Below the pieces are notes generated by a model. It was not told the origin of the DNA. It did no database searches and saw only the letters and a program-made list of their open reading frames with translations. From Mesocentrotus franciscanus (lineage: Eukaryota > Echinodermata > Echinoidea > Camarodonta > Strongylocentrotidae), in contig CP137667.1 in the NCBI GenBank assembly GCA_037976565.1, forward strand, positions 806,001-870,000: a stretch of 64,000 nucleotides of DNA, written 5' to 3'. This document shows, piece after piece, positions 22,243 through 32,950 of this stretch. The position numbers were made by a program, and so were the translations under genes. How positions within the stretch are numbered: the stretch's first letter is position 1; every line of letters starts with the position of its first letter.

Positions 22243-22796
22243 TATTATCCTCTCTGTCTCTCATTATCTCTCTCTCCACTCTCTACTTTTTTTTGCACTT
22301 TTGCGCTTCGCGCTTAACATTTAGCTCGTTGCTTTTTAACGCTGCGGCTTTGCATTTGGCGCACTGCATTTCTATGATGCTGTTGATTGAATAAATTGAA
22401 TAAATTCATCAATTCCTGATGAAGCCGTATGAGCGAGAATTCAATTTATTCTTGTCTCATATACGGTTGTCTCATTTACTTCGTTTTCTATTTATATATG
22501 TATGTATTATGAAAATGAGATAGCAAAATGTGTATATTGATGGTCATCTTGCGAGTAATAACCATTAACTACTCTCATCGGGCTCTCATCATTAATTTTT
22601 CTCTTCATTCTTTTTTGTTTGATGGTGAATTATTTTGGGGGGATATCCCCCATCCCCGTGATCGACACCCATATGCCAGCGTAGATAGCTAGCGCTATAG
22701 CTCAATGCAAAACGAGTATCACAGGCTAAATTACGCAGGAAGAGGCAGCAGTTTTGCTGATCTCGAGCGCGGAGGTTGTGGCCAATCAGCTAGCTC

Positions 22797-23045
22797 ATGA
22801 TTACGCGTGCTCATAACATCAACAAAATGTCAACAACACAGACGGGTCCCAAAAAAGCTCGCGTTTACTACGGTAGCCGGAACAAGATAATGACCTTTGA
22901 CCAATTTTCCCGGTGTTTTTCTCCCGAATCCATTCTCATACATTCCATTCATCGGAGTCACACCGATATGGAAAGAGAATTTCATCGCCTATATTTCGTC
23001 TATCATCGGCTATTTCCCCTGATATTTGTCCTCTACACCACATAA
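22797..23045 (+). CDS. Uncharacterised short open frame in a CpG-richer patch (weak)
   Basis: An 82-codon frame in DNA richer in CpG than its flanks. The second Met (MSTTQTGPKKARVYYGS) has a plausible start context. No domain, clear splice donor or repeat membership is seen. It may be a first exon or chance; the region could equally be a promoter. Confidence 0.2.
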   Translation: MITRAHNINKMSTTQTGPKKARVYYGSRNKIMTFDQFSRCFSPESILIHSIHRSHTDMEREFHRLYFVYHRLFPLIFVLYTT

Positions 23046-23406
23046 AGCGGCTGTTTCATCGGATGCAAATCAGGCCACTTTGAATAACTTATTCACTATT
23101 TTATCTTTCACACACTCATTTATCTTTTATGCCTAATCGCTCTGGCTCACTCATACAATGTACCTATTTCTCTCTCCTTCACCCACACACTCACTCGTTC
23201 TTTCTCTGTCTGGATATATTGACATCAGTTTCTTTTTGATAACTAACAAACACAACTAAAACAACCCAGGTTCAACAATAACACCCGTCACAAATACAAA
23301 TCAATATGATAATGTTTAGGCATGCGTGCGATCTTGCCAGGCATTGTTCATTTCTTTTATTTACACAAATTAAACTGAGTTCCTGACGCTGTGTCATGTG
23401 TTATTA

Positions 23407-23567
23407 GGGACTTTTAGATTTTACACGACGAGAACGTGGACTGCCACGGTGACATCCTTTTAAGGTAATGTGACGTCCTTTTAAGGCACTGCCGGGCACG
23501 GGCCAGTGCCTTGAAAGAATGGCACACGTTGCAGTCCACTACGTCGACGTGCAAATCTAAAAGTCCC
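23407..23567. mobile_element. Foldback element flanked by TATTA duplication
   Basis: GGGACTTTTAGAT at the left pairs with ATCTAAAAGTCCC at the right. Inside, AACGTGGACTGCCACG pairs loosely with CGTTGCAGTCCAC, and GGCACTGCCGGGCACGGGCC forms a central palindrome. TATTA flanks both ends (23402-23406 and 23568-23572). A partial second copy starts at 62945. Confidence 0.8.
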
Positions 23568-23929
23568 TATTACTTCCTCGTAGGTTCTACATGTCGTGCT
23601 GTTAGGAACGGGGAGTCGGCATTTGAGAACGTTCCTAATTTCTCAAGTCGAGCAAGTTTTATCGGATTTGACAAATTAGGTGATATCAATGCAATCAGAG
23701 CCGGACAGTCAAGAATTCGGCTGGAATTGTTATTTATAAGATTCATGTTTAAAGTCTCGCCATTTTTGCAATTTACACCAATTTGAGCTGCATGCACCGC
23801 CGTACTTTAAAGTTCGGATTTTACCACACGGACTGATCGTAAGGACCATATCGTTAGACTTGTTAAGCAGCAGTTTATAGTTCGTTATTCCTCAATGATT
23901 GTTATGTTGAAATAACTCGCCATGCACCT

Positions 23930-23960
23930 GAACTAATAAAAGGCGGTGAATGACGTCATT
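23930..23960 (+). promoter_or_regulatory. Possible promoter elements of the 2A/death gene: CRE and TATA-like box
   Basis: TGACGTCA at 23951-23958 is a perfect palindromic CRE/ATF site. An AT-rich TAATAAAAGG word lies about 20 bp upstream. They precede the first coding ATG by about 300 bp. The transcription start is unknown. Confidence 0.3.
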
Positions 23961-24049
23961 GATCTGCACTGAACAGTCTACTGCTTGATTATACACATAT
24001 CGTGAGTAGCTTATCCCGTTTCATATTTTGGAAAAGCAATCCATTGTAT

Positions 24050-24212
24050 TCAGAATCAACCATCAAAGAGAACAACTATACCACTAAATCTACCATCGAA
24101 GGCAATAAGCACTTCAACAGAATCTACCACCAAAGACAACAACACTTTAACCGAATCTACCATAAAGACAACAAAACAAGAACTGTATCTACCATCGAAT
24201 ACAACAAAACTT
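24050..24212 (+). repeat. ~33-bp degenerate repeat in the presumed 5' UTR of the 2A/death gene
   Basis: Five diverged copies of AATCTACCATCAAAGACAAC end about 45 bp upstream of the start codon. Plus-strand frames through it are Thr/Asn-rich repeats and are not called as coding. Confidence 0.6.
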
Positions 24213-24256
24213 AAGCTTCCACACCTACAGATAAAACGTGTTCGGTCGTATGCACC

Positions 24257-24453
24257 ATGAGAAACAGCAAGAGTTCTCCTAAATATACGAACAAAAAGGA
24301 CAGATTTATAAATGAATCTGCTGTAAAGGAAATGATCCACACTTACTGTTTCCAGACACGTGGCGCTGACATCAAGAAGACGGCTACGATTTCTCTCGAG
24401 CAACTTTTAATACAGGCGGGAGATGTAGAGATGAACCCTGGGCCAAAGTACAG
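24257..24453 (+). CDS. Exon 1 of the 2A/death gene, with 2A ribosome-skipping peptide
   Basis: The start ATG sits in GCACCATGA, a good context. The 66 residues are basic at first (MRNSKSSPKYTNKKDRF), then TISLEQLLIQAG followed by DVEMNPGP. The donor TACAG|GTAAGC leaves two bases of a codon (AG), completed by exon 2 to Arg. A 2A this close to the N-terminus would release a ~62-residue leader and a downstream protein starting with Pro. In some urchin proteins an uncleaved 2A leader acts as a targeting signal, but this leader is not strongly hydrophobic. Confidence 0.75.
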
Positions 24454-27400
24454 GTAAGCTAGTTACAAAGTTAGTATCCCAAAATGACAATTCTTAAATA
24501 GTAGGCCTACTGGGTATTAAAATGGTTTGATTCCCAAGCCAGATAGAGGCCTGATGGGAGTTAGTCTTCGTAGTTTGGTGGAATTAAATGGAGTAGAACG
24601 ACTGGTAATTTTGTCAGGGGACACGTGTACCTCTACTATCCTCTCTGCTTGCTTCTACTTTTGATCCTTTAGATATACCGATAACTAGGGCATTCGTGAT
24701 GCTTGTACGTATATTTTGCATGCACATTGCACTGTAAGTCTAATGATTTGAGATGAGAAGTCTTGAACATTTTTTTTTATTTTAACCAAAGTTGGTATTA
24801 GTTTATCAGATTACATATGACTCATCAAAATATGAATGGATTTAATACGCGATTACGATCCTCATAATTTCACTGTTGTCGCCCTGTTGCCTCCATAAAT
24901 GATGTCCCGAAATGCTTTGCAATGAAACAACCGTGAAGGCACGTATTAAAGGGATAGTTGAGTTCTGTTGCAGAGGGCGCTACACAAAATATTTTTGCCA
25001 ATGCCGATGTTGGCTTTTTGTTGGCTTTTTGTGTTGGTTATAATACGCACAACCAGCCGGCCAGTGTATTGTTATTATTAATTAATTAACAGTCACCGTA
25101 TTTTTTTTTAAAGTGGAGCTGAATTGGTATGATCGCATTGGCTAAATTTCACAAATTTTGGGGTCTAAAATTACCTTCATAGCAATTTTAGGTCCTAAAA
25201 GAGCCCTAGAAATGTCATTAATAATAATAAGAGCAATAACCATGCACTTTGAAGGCATTTGCGGTCTGAAACAAGAACTCAACTATCCCTTTAAGCGATG
25301 TTTTGATGACGTCACATCAGGAGCCAATCATGCGTAAGCAGACGACGCTCTATAACTAATAAAAATAGTTTCGGTGCAATTATTTCTCAATAACAAGAGT
25401 TTGGTTGATTTTAAACATATAAATTGTTCACACTTTTTTTAAAAGGGAGTGATGCTGATGCTGGTTATTATAACCCTTTGCTTAGGAACATTCAGGGCAA
25501 GAATAAATGATTGATTAAAAAACCTCTGAAATATCAGCCCAATTTCGAATTGAAAAGCCCGCTGAATGATAGCAAAGACAGTGTTTGTTCCCGATTAAAG
25601 TGTTGACCATGCGTTATTATATGAGGCTTAACGTAAAATGGCGTCTTTCTTACAATCCACAGTGAAGCTAGCACTGATACCGTTTTATCTTTAATAACGC
25701 TGCATTTTTAATTAAAATATAACAATGTTCGAAATCTAGCGTGAGGAAGCAGATCAATCAGTAACAAGGACGCTAGAGAATTAAGACAAATAAATGAAGA
25801 GGAGAAGACGATAAGATGCATTTAAAATGTGTGCATTGTCATGGGACATCGTCTGCTTATGCTAATTTGGTCCCGTGTGTGACATCACTAATGTCAACAG
25901 TGTTCGGAGAACTCTTCAAACGTGAAAGTGGGCCGGCATTTTGCCGTTTTCAAATTGATAATAACCGTTACTTTGAAACTTTTCCATGGGGATACTTTTG
26001 ATAACCGTGTTCGATCTATCCTTCACTTATGCAATGATACAAATTAAATCGATATCTATAACTAATGAATTGTATCTACATACAATCCCAGTTATTTGAT
26101 TCGACTTTTAATTATTCGAGTTATTTGGGACAAAAATAAAGTTCACACTGGAAACTTTAAACCAGTGCTATATATTGTAAAATCGGTGAAGTGAGATTGT
26201 TATATAGAAAGTATTTCATATGATCTTCATACAAACATAGACCTACCACGGAATACAGGGAGGAAGATTCTGACCGCCTTCTCAAGACAGTAGCGAAGCA
26301 GATTCATAAGGATGTTGACATCGACAGTCTAGGCGTGGATTTTGAACATTCGGAAATACAACGTTACATGCAATCGAACAGAATAGACAACACTGTTACA
26401 TACATGGGAACACTTAATATGCTCCGTGACTGGAGGAAAAACACAAAAAGGTCCGAAGAACGTGAAAAGTTGAAGAAAGCCCTGATTGCCATTGATCACC
26501 TTCGTCTGGCAGACGACCTCCTGAACGACGATACGGCAAGTAAGTATAAACTAGGAAAATAGGCAAAATACAAATAGTTACATTTTGGATATTTTCCTCG
26601 ATTGATTTTGTTTCATGCGTGCTAATTTACCACTCTTTATACACGTAGGTACAAATAATAAATAGAAGCTAAACTCATAACCATACCCAAACAGACGACA
26701 CGTAAACAATGGAGGTATTTATTTCCCCTTAAGCCCCATTGTCCAAATGTTGTCAGAAGGAAGATCTATAGCTATACATTACAACAACATAGAAACTGAA
26801 AAACTGTCCCACGGGAATGGGGTGTCACACTTTCCTGAAAAAACCCAAAAGTGCCCATAAACCCAAATGGTCTAGATTAAGAACAGGCATGGTTCAACCT
26901 AGCTTTTCATTATTCATGCACACACAATTAACCCGATAAAAATCACCTACCGTTTGCTTTGTACATTTCGTTAATCTCTATTGTTTCTACTATTTCCCTC
27001 CCCCTCCTATTTTAAGAAAGAAGCGTAGTGGAGATGTAAGCATTTTTCTTACATTAATAAATACAAATCTATTAGATTTGAACTTAAGCTCACCAAGATG
27101 AATTGCATTCACACGTTAGCGTAATTAAATTTCTAGTGCAACATGATTATACAAACAACACAAACATAATGAATAAATATTTGTACAATGTTAACATATT
27201 GTTCCACTCTTATAATCAGGAATAACCGACTCATCACTGGGAAACATAGTTTTCGTATCCCCGAGACCGTCGCCATCGACATCAGGCGCCATTCATTTTC
27301 AAGATGCATCAGCAGCAGCCGGTGAAGTTCGTACTGCCAGAGTCGGGTTAGAATTCCTTCCTAATCGTTAAACGGCCAAATAATGGCTTTCTGATCATTC

Positions 27401-30067
27401 TTGATCAAGATCTCATTGATGGGATAGGCCAAAACTTTGGTAATAATATTCCTTCGGTAAAACGTTCCTAGTTAACAACTATATCCCAGCGGAGATCAAA
27501 AGTGTATAAAACAGAATTGTTTGCGTTCTGATACAGCGGTTTTGCAATGTCTTTATCAACACCTATTATGACTACAATTCAGATTTGTATCGAGTGTATG
27601 AGTATATCCCCCTTTAGAAGCAAAAGGGGAAATAAACATAGAATAGAATAAGATTTTATGAATTTGAAAACAATTTCATCGTCCATTTCCAGACGTATAT
27701 TTAATATATATATATATAGAACAAAAATTATCATGAGAATAATAGAAATAAAACAACAATAGATTAATATGATAATAATAAAAATTAATCTACAGATAAA
27801 TTAACTAATTTTGAAATAAATGATTTACGAGGCTTCAAATATTCGACGAAAGGATGGAAGTTGTAGCGAGGAAGCATTTGATATCCTAAATACCTGGAGG
27901 CTGAATGCTCCAAAGGCCTTGAGAGCTTACAAAAGGGTATCTACCAAAAAAATTAAAGATAATTGAAATATAAATTGACGAAGTCTCCTACGACAAATAA
28001 AGCTCCTAGTTCTAGCTTCAAAAATGAAATTATCAGAATACTTTTACCTAAATTAATTGAGCTGCTCATGGAAATTGTGACAATACGACTAGGTTTTTGC
28101 TTCTTCATTTGTAACATTACTTTTATTTTCCAATTTTGTTTAATAGTGCATAGGCTGCTTCTGTACCCTATTTTTTTTTCTTCAAGGGAATATATTATAT
28201 CATCACTAGCACCATATTATTTATTAAAAAAACATTATAAAAGCATGATGATTTCCTTTGTTTTTTTAAAAATTTACCCATGACTCAAAATCACAATTTT
28301 TTCCAGTGAAACAATGACCATCTGATGTACAACAGAACATCCGTAAGAGTGAGGGTTGCTTTGTGGTGCACACACACACCAAGGACATATCAGGCTTTTT
28401 ATTAACAGTTGTTTCTTAGTTACAAGGATTATAATTATACCAAGGTTTTGATTCCCAGTCGCAGCTCAACCAGATAGTGTATGGTTTATTGAAGAGGCTA
28501 ATCAGAACTTAATGGTACATACATGTATGTATGTTGATTGAAAAGAGAAAAGAATTAATAAGCACATTGAAACCTATCTCTCATTAAAAAGGTCTTGCAT
28601 TTACATTGTGATGAACGTGGACTTGCATGCACATGATATGACACCACTCAAATACAAACTTCACCAATAGTATCGAATGCAGATGTTAAGGAGTTGGGAT
28701 TTCTTCTTTGGTTATATGTTAAACGCGAGAAATGATGTGAGTGCGCGAAGTGACCTTGGACAGTGCGTAAGAGCCTCACAGAGATGCAGAAGCGTGATCA
28801 CTAAATACTGTGCTTTGCTCAAGCTGATTATGCAATCGTCTTTTTAAAATGTTTATTTGACGCCAAGGAGTGGACATACTCAATATATATTGTTATGGAA
28901 AGAAAATGATGATCTCATTCAATACTGAAAGGGATGTCCCCATGAATTTTGTAAGATGCGATAAACCATAATATTATTAATGGAACCGAATATCATTCTA
29001 CGCGTCGCTGATTTTTCTTTGTAAATGAAGCGACATTCATACAAGTATATTATTATGCCTCTTTCACACAACTGCCAGTTGCGTAATAAGGTCGAACATT
29101 ATGGAAGGGGGGCGGGCGGAGATGATACCCTCTTGGTCGCACAAGTTCGGAGTAGCTAGCCCCCCATTCCCCGGACACCGCAATGTATTCTCAAACCACG
29201 CATGAAGTATAGGCTCATAACTATTTATTGGCATTAATAAAGCAGAATAAGTTGATCTACATGATCGAGGAAAATGAAAGGTAAAAGCAAAATGTAATCA
29301 TATGAATTGATTATGAAGAGTACTCCTTTACCACTAGAATTCTTACCTCTGACATTTTTACCTCTGACATTTTAGACCAAACCATCAGATCAACCACGCA
29401 GAAACACACCAGTTTGTAAATGTTGGCTTTTAGATTTATAGGTTTCCCTCATGAAAAAAAAATTGATACTTTACAAGGCTTCCCATATTCGGAGAGAGGA
29501 TCGAAGTTGCAGCGAGGAAGCATTTGGTATCCTAAATATCTGGAACATGAATGTTCCAAAGTCCTTCAGAGCTTACAGAGGGATATCAAACCAAAACATA
29601 AAGAAAATTGAAATATAAATTGACGAAGTCTCCAATGACAACTCGTGCTCGTAGTTATAGCTTAAAAATGGATTATCCGAACTATTGTACCTAAATTTAT
29701 GAAGAGCTGGTTATGGAAATTGTGACAATACGACTCGGCGAAAATTCAGATTGAGTTTAGAAATGCTTTTAATGATATTTCCTTATTGTTTAAATCCTTG
29801 TTGTATAGGGACACGGTATCAGATGTGAAATTGAATACTCTTGCAGCCCACTTCCCTTACGATAAATACCATGACCTGTCCGGCGAACTCAGTATTAAGC
29901 ACAACGAGGCATCATGTATTCTGAGGCAGCATGGTAGTAACTATACGCTAGCGATGAGAGAGTGCCTTTCTATATGGAAAAACAAGTCGGGTGGAAACTT
30001 CACCGAGCTGGAGAGTATTTTTAATAGTGTAAATTTAGGTGGTATGTGGAAGCACTATATGAAATAG
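24257..30067 (+). CDS. 2A-peptide/death-fold protein gene (multi-exon model)
   Basis: The coding model joins 24257-24453, 26241-26543 and 29809-30067, all with GT/AG borders and matching phase. Exon 1 encodes a 66-residue N-terminus ending in the 2A motif DVEMNPGP, at which the ribosome skips a peptide bond (between Gly and Pro). Exon 2 encodes a death-fold domain and exon 3 a second one, ending in a stop at 30065-30067. Total about 252 residues. In sea urchins 2A-like peptides are known at the N-terminus of innate-immune NLR-type proteins and in some retrotransposons. Here no NACHT or LRR is seen, so this would be a small death-fold adaptor. An alternative donor in exon 2 may connect to 27220-27371. 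A polyadenylation signal AATAAA lies at 30614-30619. Inference: innate-immune or apoptosis signalling. Confidence 0.7.
24422..24445 (+). other. 2A peptide motif DxExNPGP
   Basis: The codons spell DVEMNPGP, fitting the canonical D-V/I-E-X-N-P-G-P required for ribosome skipping, preceded by a helix-favouring LEQLLIQAG. The expected separation point is between codons 62 (Gly, 24440-24442) and 63 (Pro, 24443-24445). Confidence 0.85.
24950..25290. mobile_element. TTAA-flanked MITE in intron 1 of the 2A/death gene
   Basis: The left end AGGGATAGTTGAGTTCTG is matched inverted by AGAACTCAACTATCCCT at the right. TTAA flanks both ends (24946-24949 and 25291-25294). At 341 bp with no open frame it is non-autonomous and of piggyBac-type target preference. 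Confidence 0.85.
26241..26543 (+). CDS. Exon 2 of the 2A/death gene: death-fold domain
   Basis: It is entered with one base after AAACATAG. A second in-frame acceptor, AATACAG, lies 18 bp later at 26258. It reads REEDSDRLLKTVAKQIHKDV and DIDSLGVDFEHSEIQRYMQS, then TVTYMGTLNMLRDWRKN and LKKALIAIDHLRLADDLL. The six-helix pattern fits the death superfamily: L-x-LG-V near helix 2, the conserved Trp in MLRDWRK, and an ALI..L..ADDL last helix. It ends with two overlapping donors four bases apart (exon end 26539 or 26543), which select different downstream phases. Confidence 0.75.
27220..27371 (+). CDS. Possible alternative terminal exon of the 2A/death gene
   Basis: Acceptor TTATAATCAG precedes an open stretch in the exact phase offered by the upstream donor at 26539/26540. 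It reads ITDSSLGNIVFVSPRPSPST, then a Ser/Ala-rich segment to a TAA at 27369-27371. Using it would give a short isoform with a Pro/Ser-rich tail and no second death fold. Coding character is suggested by composition only, and no homologue is recognised. Confidence 0.35.
27820..28080 (+). pseudogene. Decayed death-fold exon copy 1
   Basis: A 48-codon frame starting at 27820 reads MIYEASNIRRKDGSCSEEAF, then DILNTWRLNAPKALRAY to a stop at 27966. The EEAFDILNTWR block resembles the helix 4-5 region of a death domain. Similarity to the copy at 29455-29740 extends beyond the stop into non-coding DNA to about 28080. There is no convincing acceptor, so this is probably a relic. Confidence 0.45.
28081..29340. 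other. Intron sequence, no gene seen
   Basis: AT-rich. The 106-codon frame at 27963-28283 is hydrophobic by base composition and begins at the stop of the death-fold relic, so it is not credible. Confidence 0.4.
29345..29378 (-). repeat. Short 15-bp repeat shared with the cyclase intron
   Basis: CCTCTGACATTTTTA occurs twice here and four times at 13889-13948. Confidence 0.6.
29455..29740 (+). pseudogene. Decayed death-fold exon copy 2
   Basis: This is a diverged duplicate of 27820-28080. In one frame it reads ASHIRREDRSCSEEAFGILN, then IWNMNVPKSFRAY to a stop. The two copies share order and many substitutions at scattered sites, including the trailing AATATAAATTGACGAAGTCT. The Trp of the death fold is retained. 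It lies just upstream of the intact second death-fold exon. Confidence 0.45.
29809..30067 (+). CDS. Exon 3 of the 2A/death gene: second death-fold domain
   Basis: It begins after acceptor TTGTTGTATAG with one base, matching the exon 2 donor at 26543. It reads DTVSDVKLNTLAAHFPYDKY, then HDLSGELSIKHNEASCILRQ and YTLAMRECLSIWKNKSGG. It continues FTELESIFNSVNLGGMWKHY to the stop. The L-x-LS-EL-I..NEA pattern, the Trp in CLSIWK, and the LE-IF..V-L final helix fit a death domain. The 3' UTR would run to about 30640, after AATAAA at 30614. Confidence 0.75.
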
Positions 30068-30613
30068 ATGTGATGTAATGGAACCCTCGATAGATTTTCA
30101 CCTAAATGGTGCACAGAGAAAGCTTACTATTTCAATATAATTAAGAAATTGGAAGAAAAAAAAGGATATCAAAGTACACTCGGGAGGCTGTCAATGAAGT
30201 GTTAGGAAACCCATATACATGTTATAACTACTAACCATCACATAACCATCGGCATTAATACGTGGAATATCTACTGACCATCAGATAGTAATTTGCCTAA
30301 ATACAATTAATAAGTACTGACCATCAGATAAACTTCGGCCCAAATTACTCCAAATATATAATGCATATTATTCAAAGACATGGTTACATATATGTCGAAC
30401 CCCGTATCATGTCCTCATTTAGTGCATTCCTTGTTGAAAGAATGAATGCATTAGTTGCACGTTTTTGTGTTTTAATCACATGTACTAGTTTTACAAGTTT
30501 ATTGTATGGAGTAATGGGTCTTATTACATTCTTTTAATAGTTAAGAATTGTAATCAGACAACATTTTTAAAAATTTGTATATCTACATGTTATGTATCTT
30601 GATTTTTAAGTGG

Positions 30614-30619
30614 AATAAA
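30614..30619 (+). terminator. Polyadenylation signal of the 2A/death gene
   Basis: AATAAA in GTGGAATAAACTAAA, about 550 bp after the stop codon. It is the first canonical signal on this strand after the stop that I see. Confidence 0.5.
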
Positions 30620-30849
30620 CTAAATTTCAAGTTGAATACGAATGAACACGTAATACAGATAATATACACTTTACTCTAATCCTTTTCAAATTGTCGTTAT
30701 CAGCACGGTTATCACCGTTGATTATAAACTTAATCATTTCAAGTGCACGATGAATAATTTAAGAGACTGCGTAGGCAATATAAAAATAGAAACGTAAGGG
30801 GATGAAATGCAAAGACAAATAAAGAAAAAATAATTGCACATTCAATGTT

Positions 30850-30960
30850 TAAATAATAATAAAAATAATAATCCGCTTTTATATAGCGCTTAATACACTG
30901 TCTTTAGGCGCTTTACAGATATACTATAAAGCTATCAAGCAGCTCGGCCCCTCTAGTATA
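30850..30960 (-). mobile_element. L2/CR1-like 3' end fragment
   Basis: On the minus strand it shows GTAAAGCGCCTAAAG, then TAAGCGCTATATAAAAGCGG and an (ATT)n tail. This is the common 3' terminus also present in the 75-bp insertion at 15617. Confidence 0.65.
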
Positions 30961-31084
30961 TCCAATAATTTCAACTTTCGTGAAACAAAGTAGGCTTACA
31001 TTACCACTGCTGGTAATACACATATCACATTACCCAAACCTAAGACGAATTATAGTAAACGAGAATGACCATTGTATTTGGATT

Positions 31085-32950
31085 TCTTATATCATCACAT
31101 CTTGATGTCCTGTTTAGATGTTCGTGCGTAAGTCTGCACATGTTAAATGTACAATGTAGTAATGTCTCGTATAATATAACATCTCTATGTTGAGGTTATT
31201 AGCTTTGTGTGCATAATCTGCACATGTTGAATGTCTAGTGTATGTATATTTCGTATAATATCATATCTGGATGATGAGTTTAAATTTGTGAACACAAATC
31301 TGCACATTTTAATGGTGCATGTCCATTGTATCTACATTTCATATATCATACTGAGATTGGATTATTGTGCATAAGTCTCCTTATTTTAATGGTGCGTGTC
31401 CATTGTATCTACATTTCATATATCATGCTGAGATTGGATTATTGTGCATAAGTCTCCTTATTTTAATGGTGCGTGTCCATTGTATCTACATTTCATATAT
31501 CATACTGAGATTGGATTATTGTGCATAAGTCTCCTTATTTTAATGGTGCGTGTCCATTGTATCTACATTTCATATATCATACTGAGATTGGATTATTGTG
31601 CATAAGTCTCCTTATTTTAATAGTGCATGTCCATTGTATCTACATTTCATATATCATACTGAGATTGGATTATTGTGCATAAGTCTCCACATTTTAATGG
31701 TGCATGTTCATTGCACATATATTTCATATGATATACTGAGAATGGATTTGGGTGCATAAGTCTGTACATCATTATGGTTAATGTCGATTGCATATTAACT
31801 TCATATATGTTATCATACTGAGATTAGATTTGTGTGCATAATTCTCCACATTATAGTGGTGTTTGTCAAATGCGTTTTTGTTTAAATGATATCATACTGA
31901 GATTGGATTTGTGTGCATAAGTCTGCACATAAGTCTGCACATTATAGTGGTGCATGTTCATTGCATATTTATTTCATATGATATCATACTGAGATTAGAT
32001 TTGTGAACACAAATCTGCACATTTTAATGGTGCATGTCCATTGTATCTACATTTCATATATCATACTGAGATTGGATTATTGTGCATAAGTCTCCTTATT
32101 TTAATGGTGCATGTTCATTGCACAAATATTTTACATGATATCATACTGAGATTGAATTTTTGTACGTAAGTCTGCACATTATAGTGGTGCATGTTAATTG
32201 CATACAAATTTTATATGATATCATACTGAGATTAGATTTTTGTGCATAAGTCTGCACATTATAGTAGTGAATGTTAATTGCATATATGAAGACCTCGGTT
32301 CCAAAAGGTACTACATCCATTGTTTATCAAATTTGATTTGTTTGCATTAATGTACACATTTCCAGTAGCCTCAAACACTGGCACTTCCAAAAGGCATAAT
32401 TTCCACACACAAATAATTAAAAAATGGCATTTAATAATCAGTTTGGTTGCAAAAGATACTATATCCATTCAAGTCATGCATAGTAACTTGCATACAGTAT
32501 GAAAGATTTTGGTTACAAAAAAGCAACACATCCAATTTCGGTTCCAAAAGGTACTACATCCTCAAACATTCAACAACAACAAAAAATCATGAAAGATATT
32601 TGTGCAGACTTAGATTTGTTTAAAGAGTAGTTTTATACTTGTATCATACAAAAGTATAATCAGCCAAAGTATCATTCCAAACTGACATTGCTAACTATGA
32701 TAATGACAAAAATCGTGTTTTTCTCAGAACTTGGATTTATGGATGTAGTACCTTTTGGAACCAAGTTCTTCATATATTTCATATGATATCATACTGAGAT
32801 TGGATTTTTGTACATAAGTCTGCACATCATTATGGTTAATGGCCATTGCATACATATTTCATGTAATATCAAACTGAGATTAGATTTTTGTGCATAATGA
32901 TGCACATTATTATAATGTCTAATGTTTATACATGTATATATAATAATTGA
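31085..32950 (+). repeat. 77-bp (to ~100-bp) satellite array interrupted by an insertion
   Basis: The recurring core is TGTGCATAAGTCTGCACATT, then TGGTGCATGTCCATTG and TTTCATATATCATACTGAGA. Between about 31320 and 31680 four units are exactly 77 bp apart and nearly identical. On both sides older units of 85-105 bp are diverged, the usual pattern of recent homogenisation at the centre. The array is split at 32286-32771 by a foldback element. Confidence 0.9.
32286..32771. mobile_element. Foldback element with internal copies of its own end
   Basis: The left end GGTTCCAAAAGGTACTACAT is matched inverted at the right by GTAGTACCTTTTGGAACC. ATAT-type sequence borders both sides within the satellite unit it broke. 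Variants of GGTTCCAAAAGGTACTACAT also occur inside, in the left-end orientation, at about 32441-32465, 32510-32530 and 32538-32560. No transposase frame is seen. Confidence 0.75.

Noticed and set aside
21671..22394. Open frames with YPYGSHMG-type repeats
   Set aside because: They translate the CCCATATGGG palindromes of a foldback element.
27963..28283. 106-codon hydrophobic frame
   Set aside because: AT-rich composition, begins at the stop of a death-fold relic, and has no splice signals or recognisable domain.
31320..31680. CRISPR-like array of evenly spaced repeats
   Set aside because: The units are contiguous 77-bp satellite copies with no unique spacers, and the DNA is eukaryotic.
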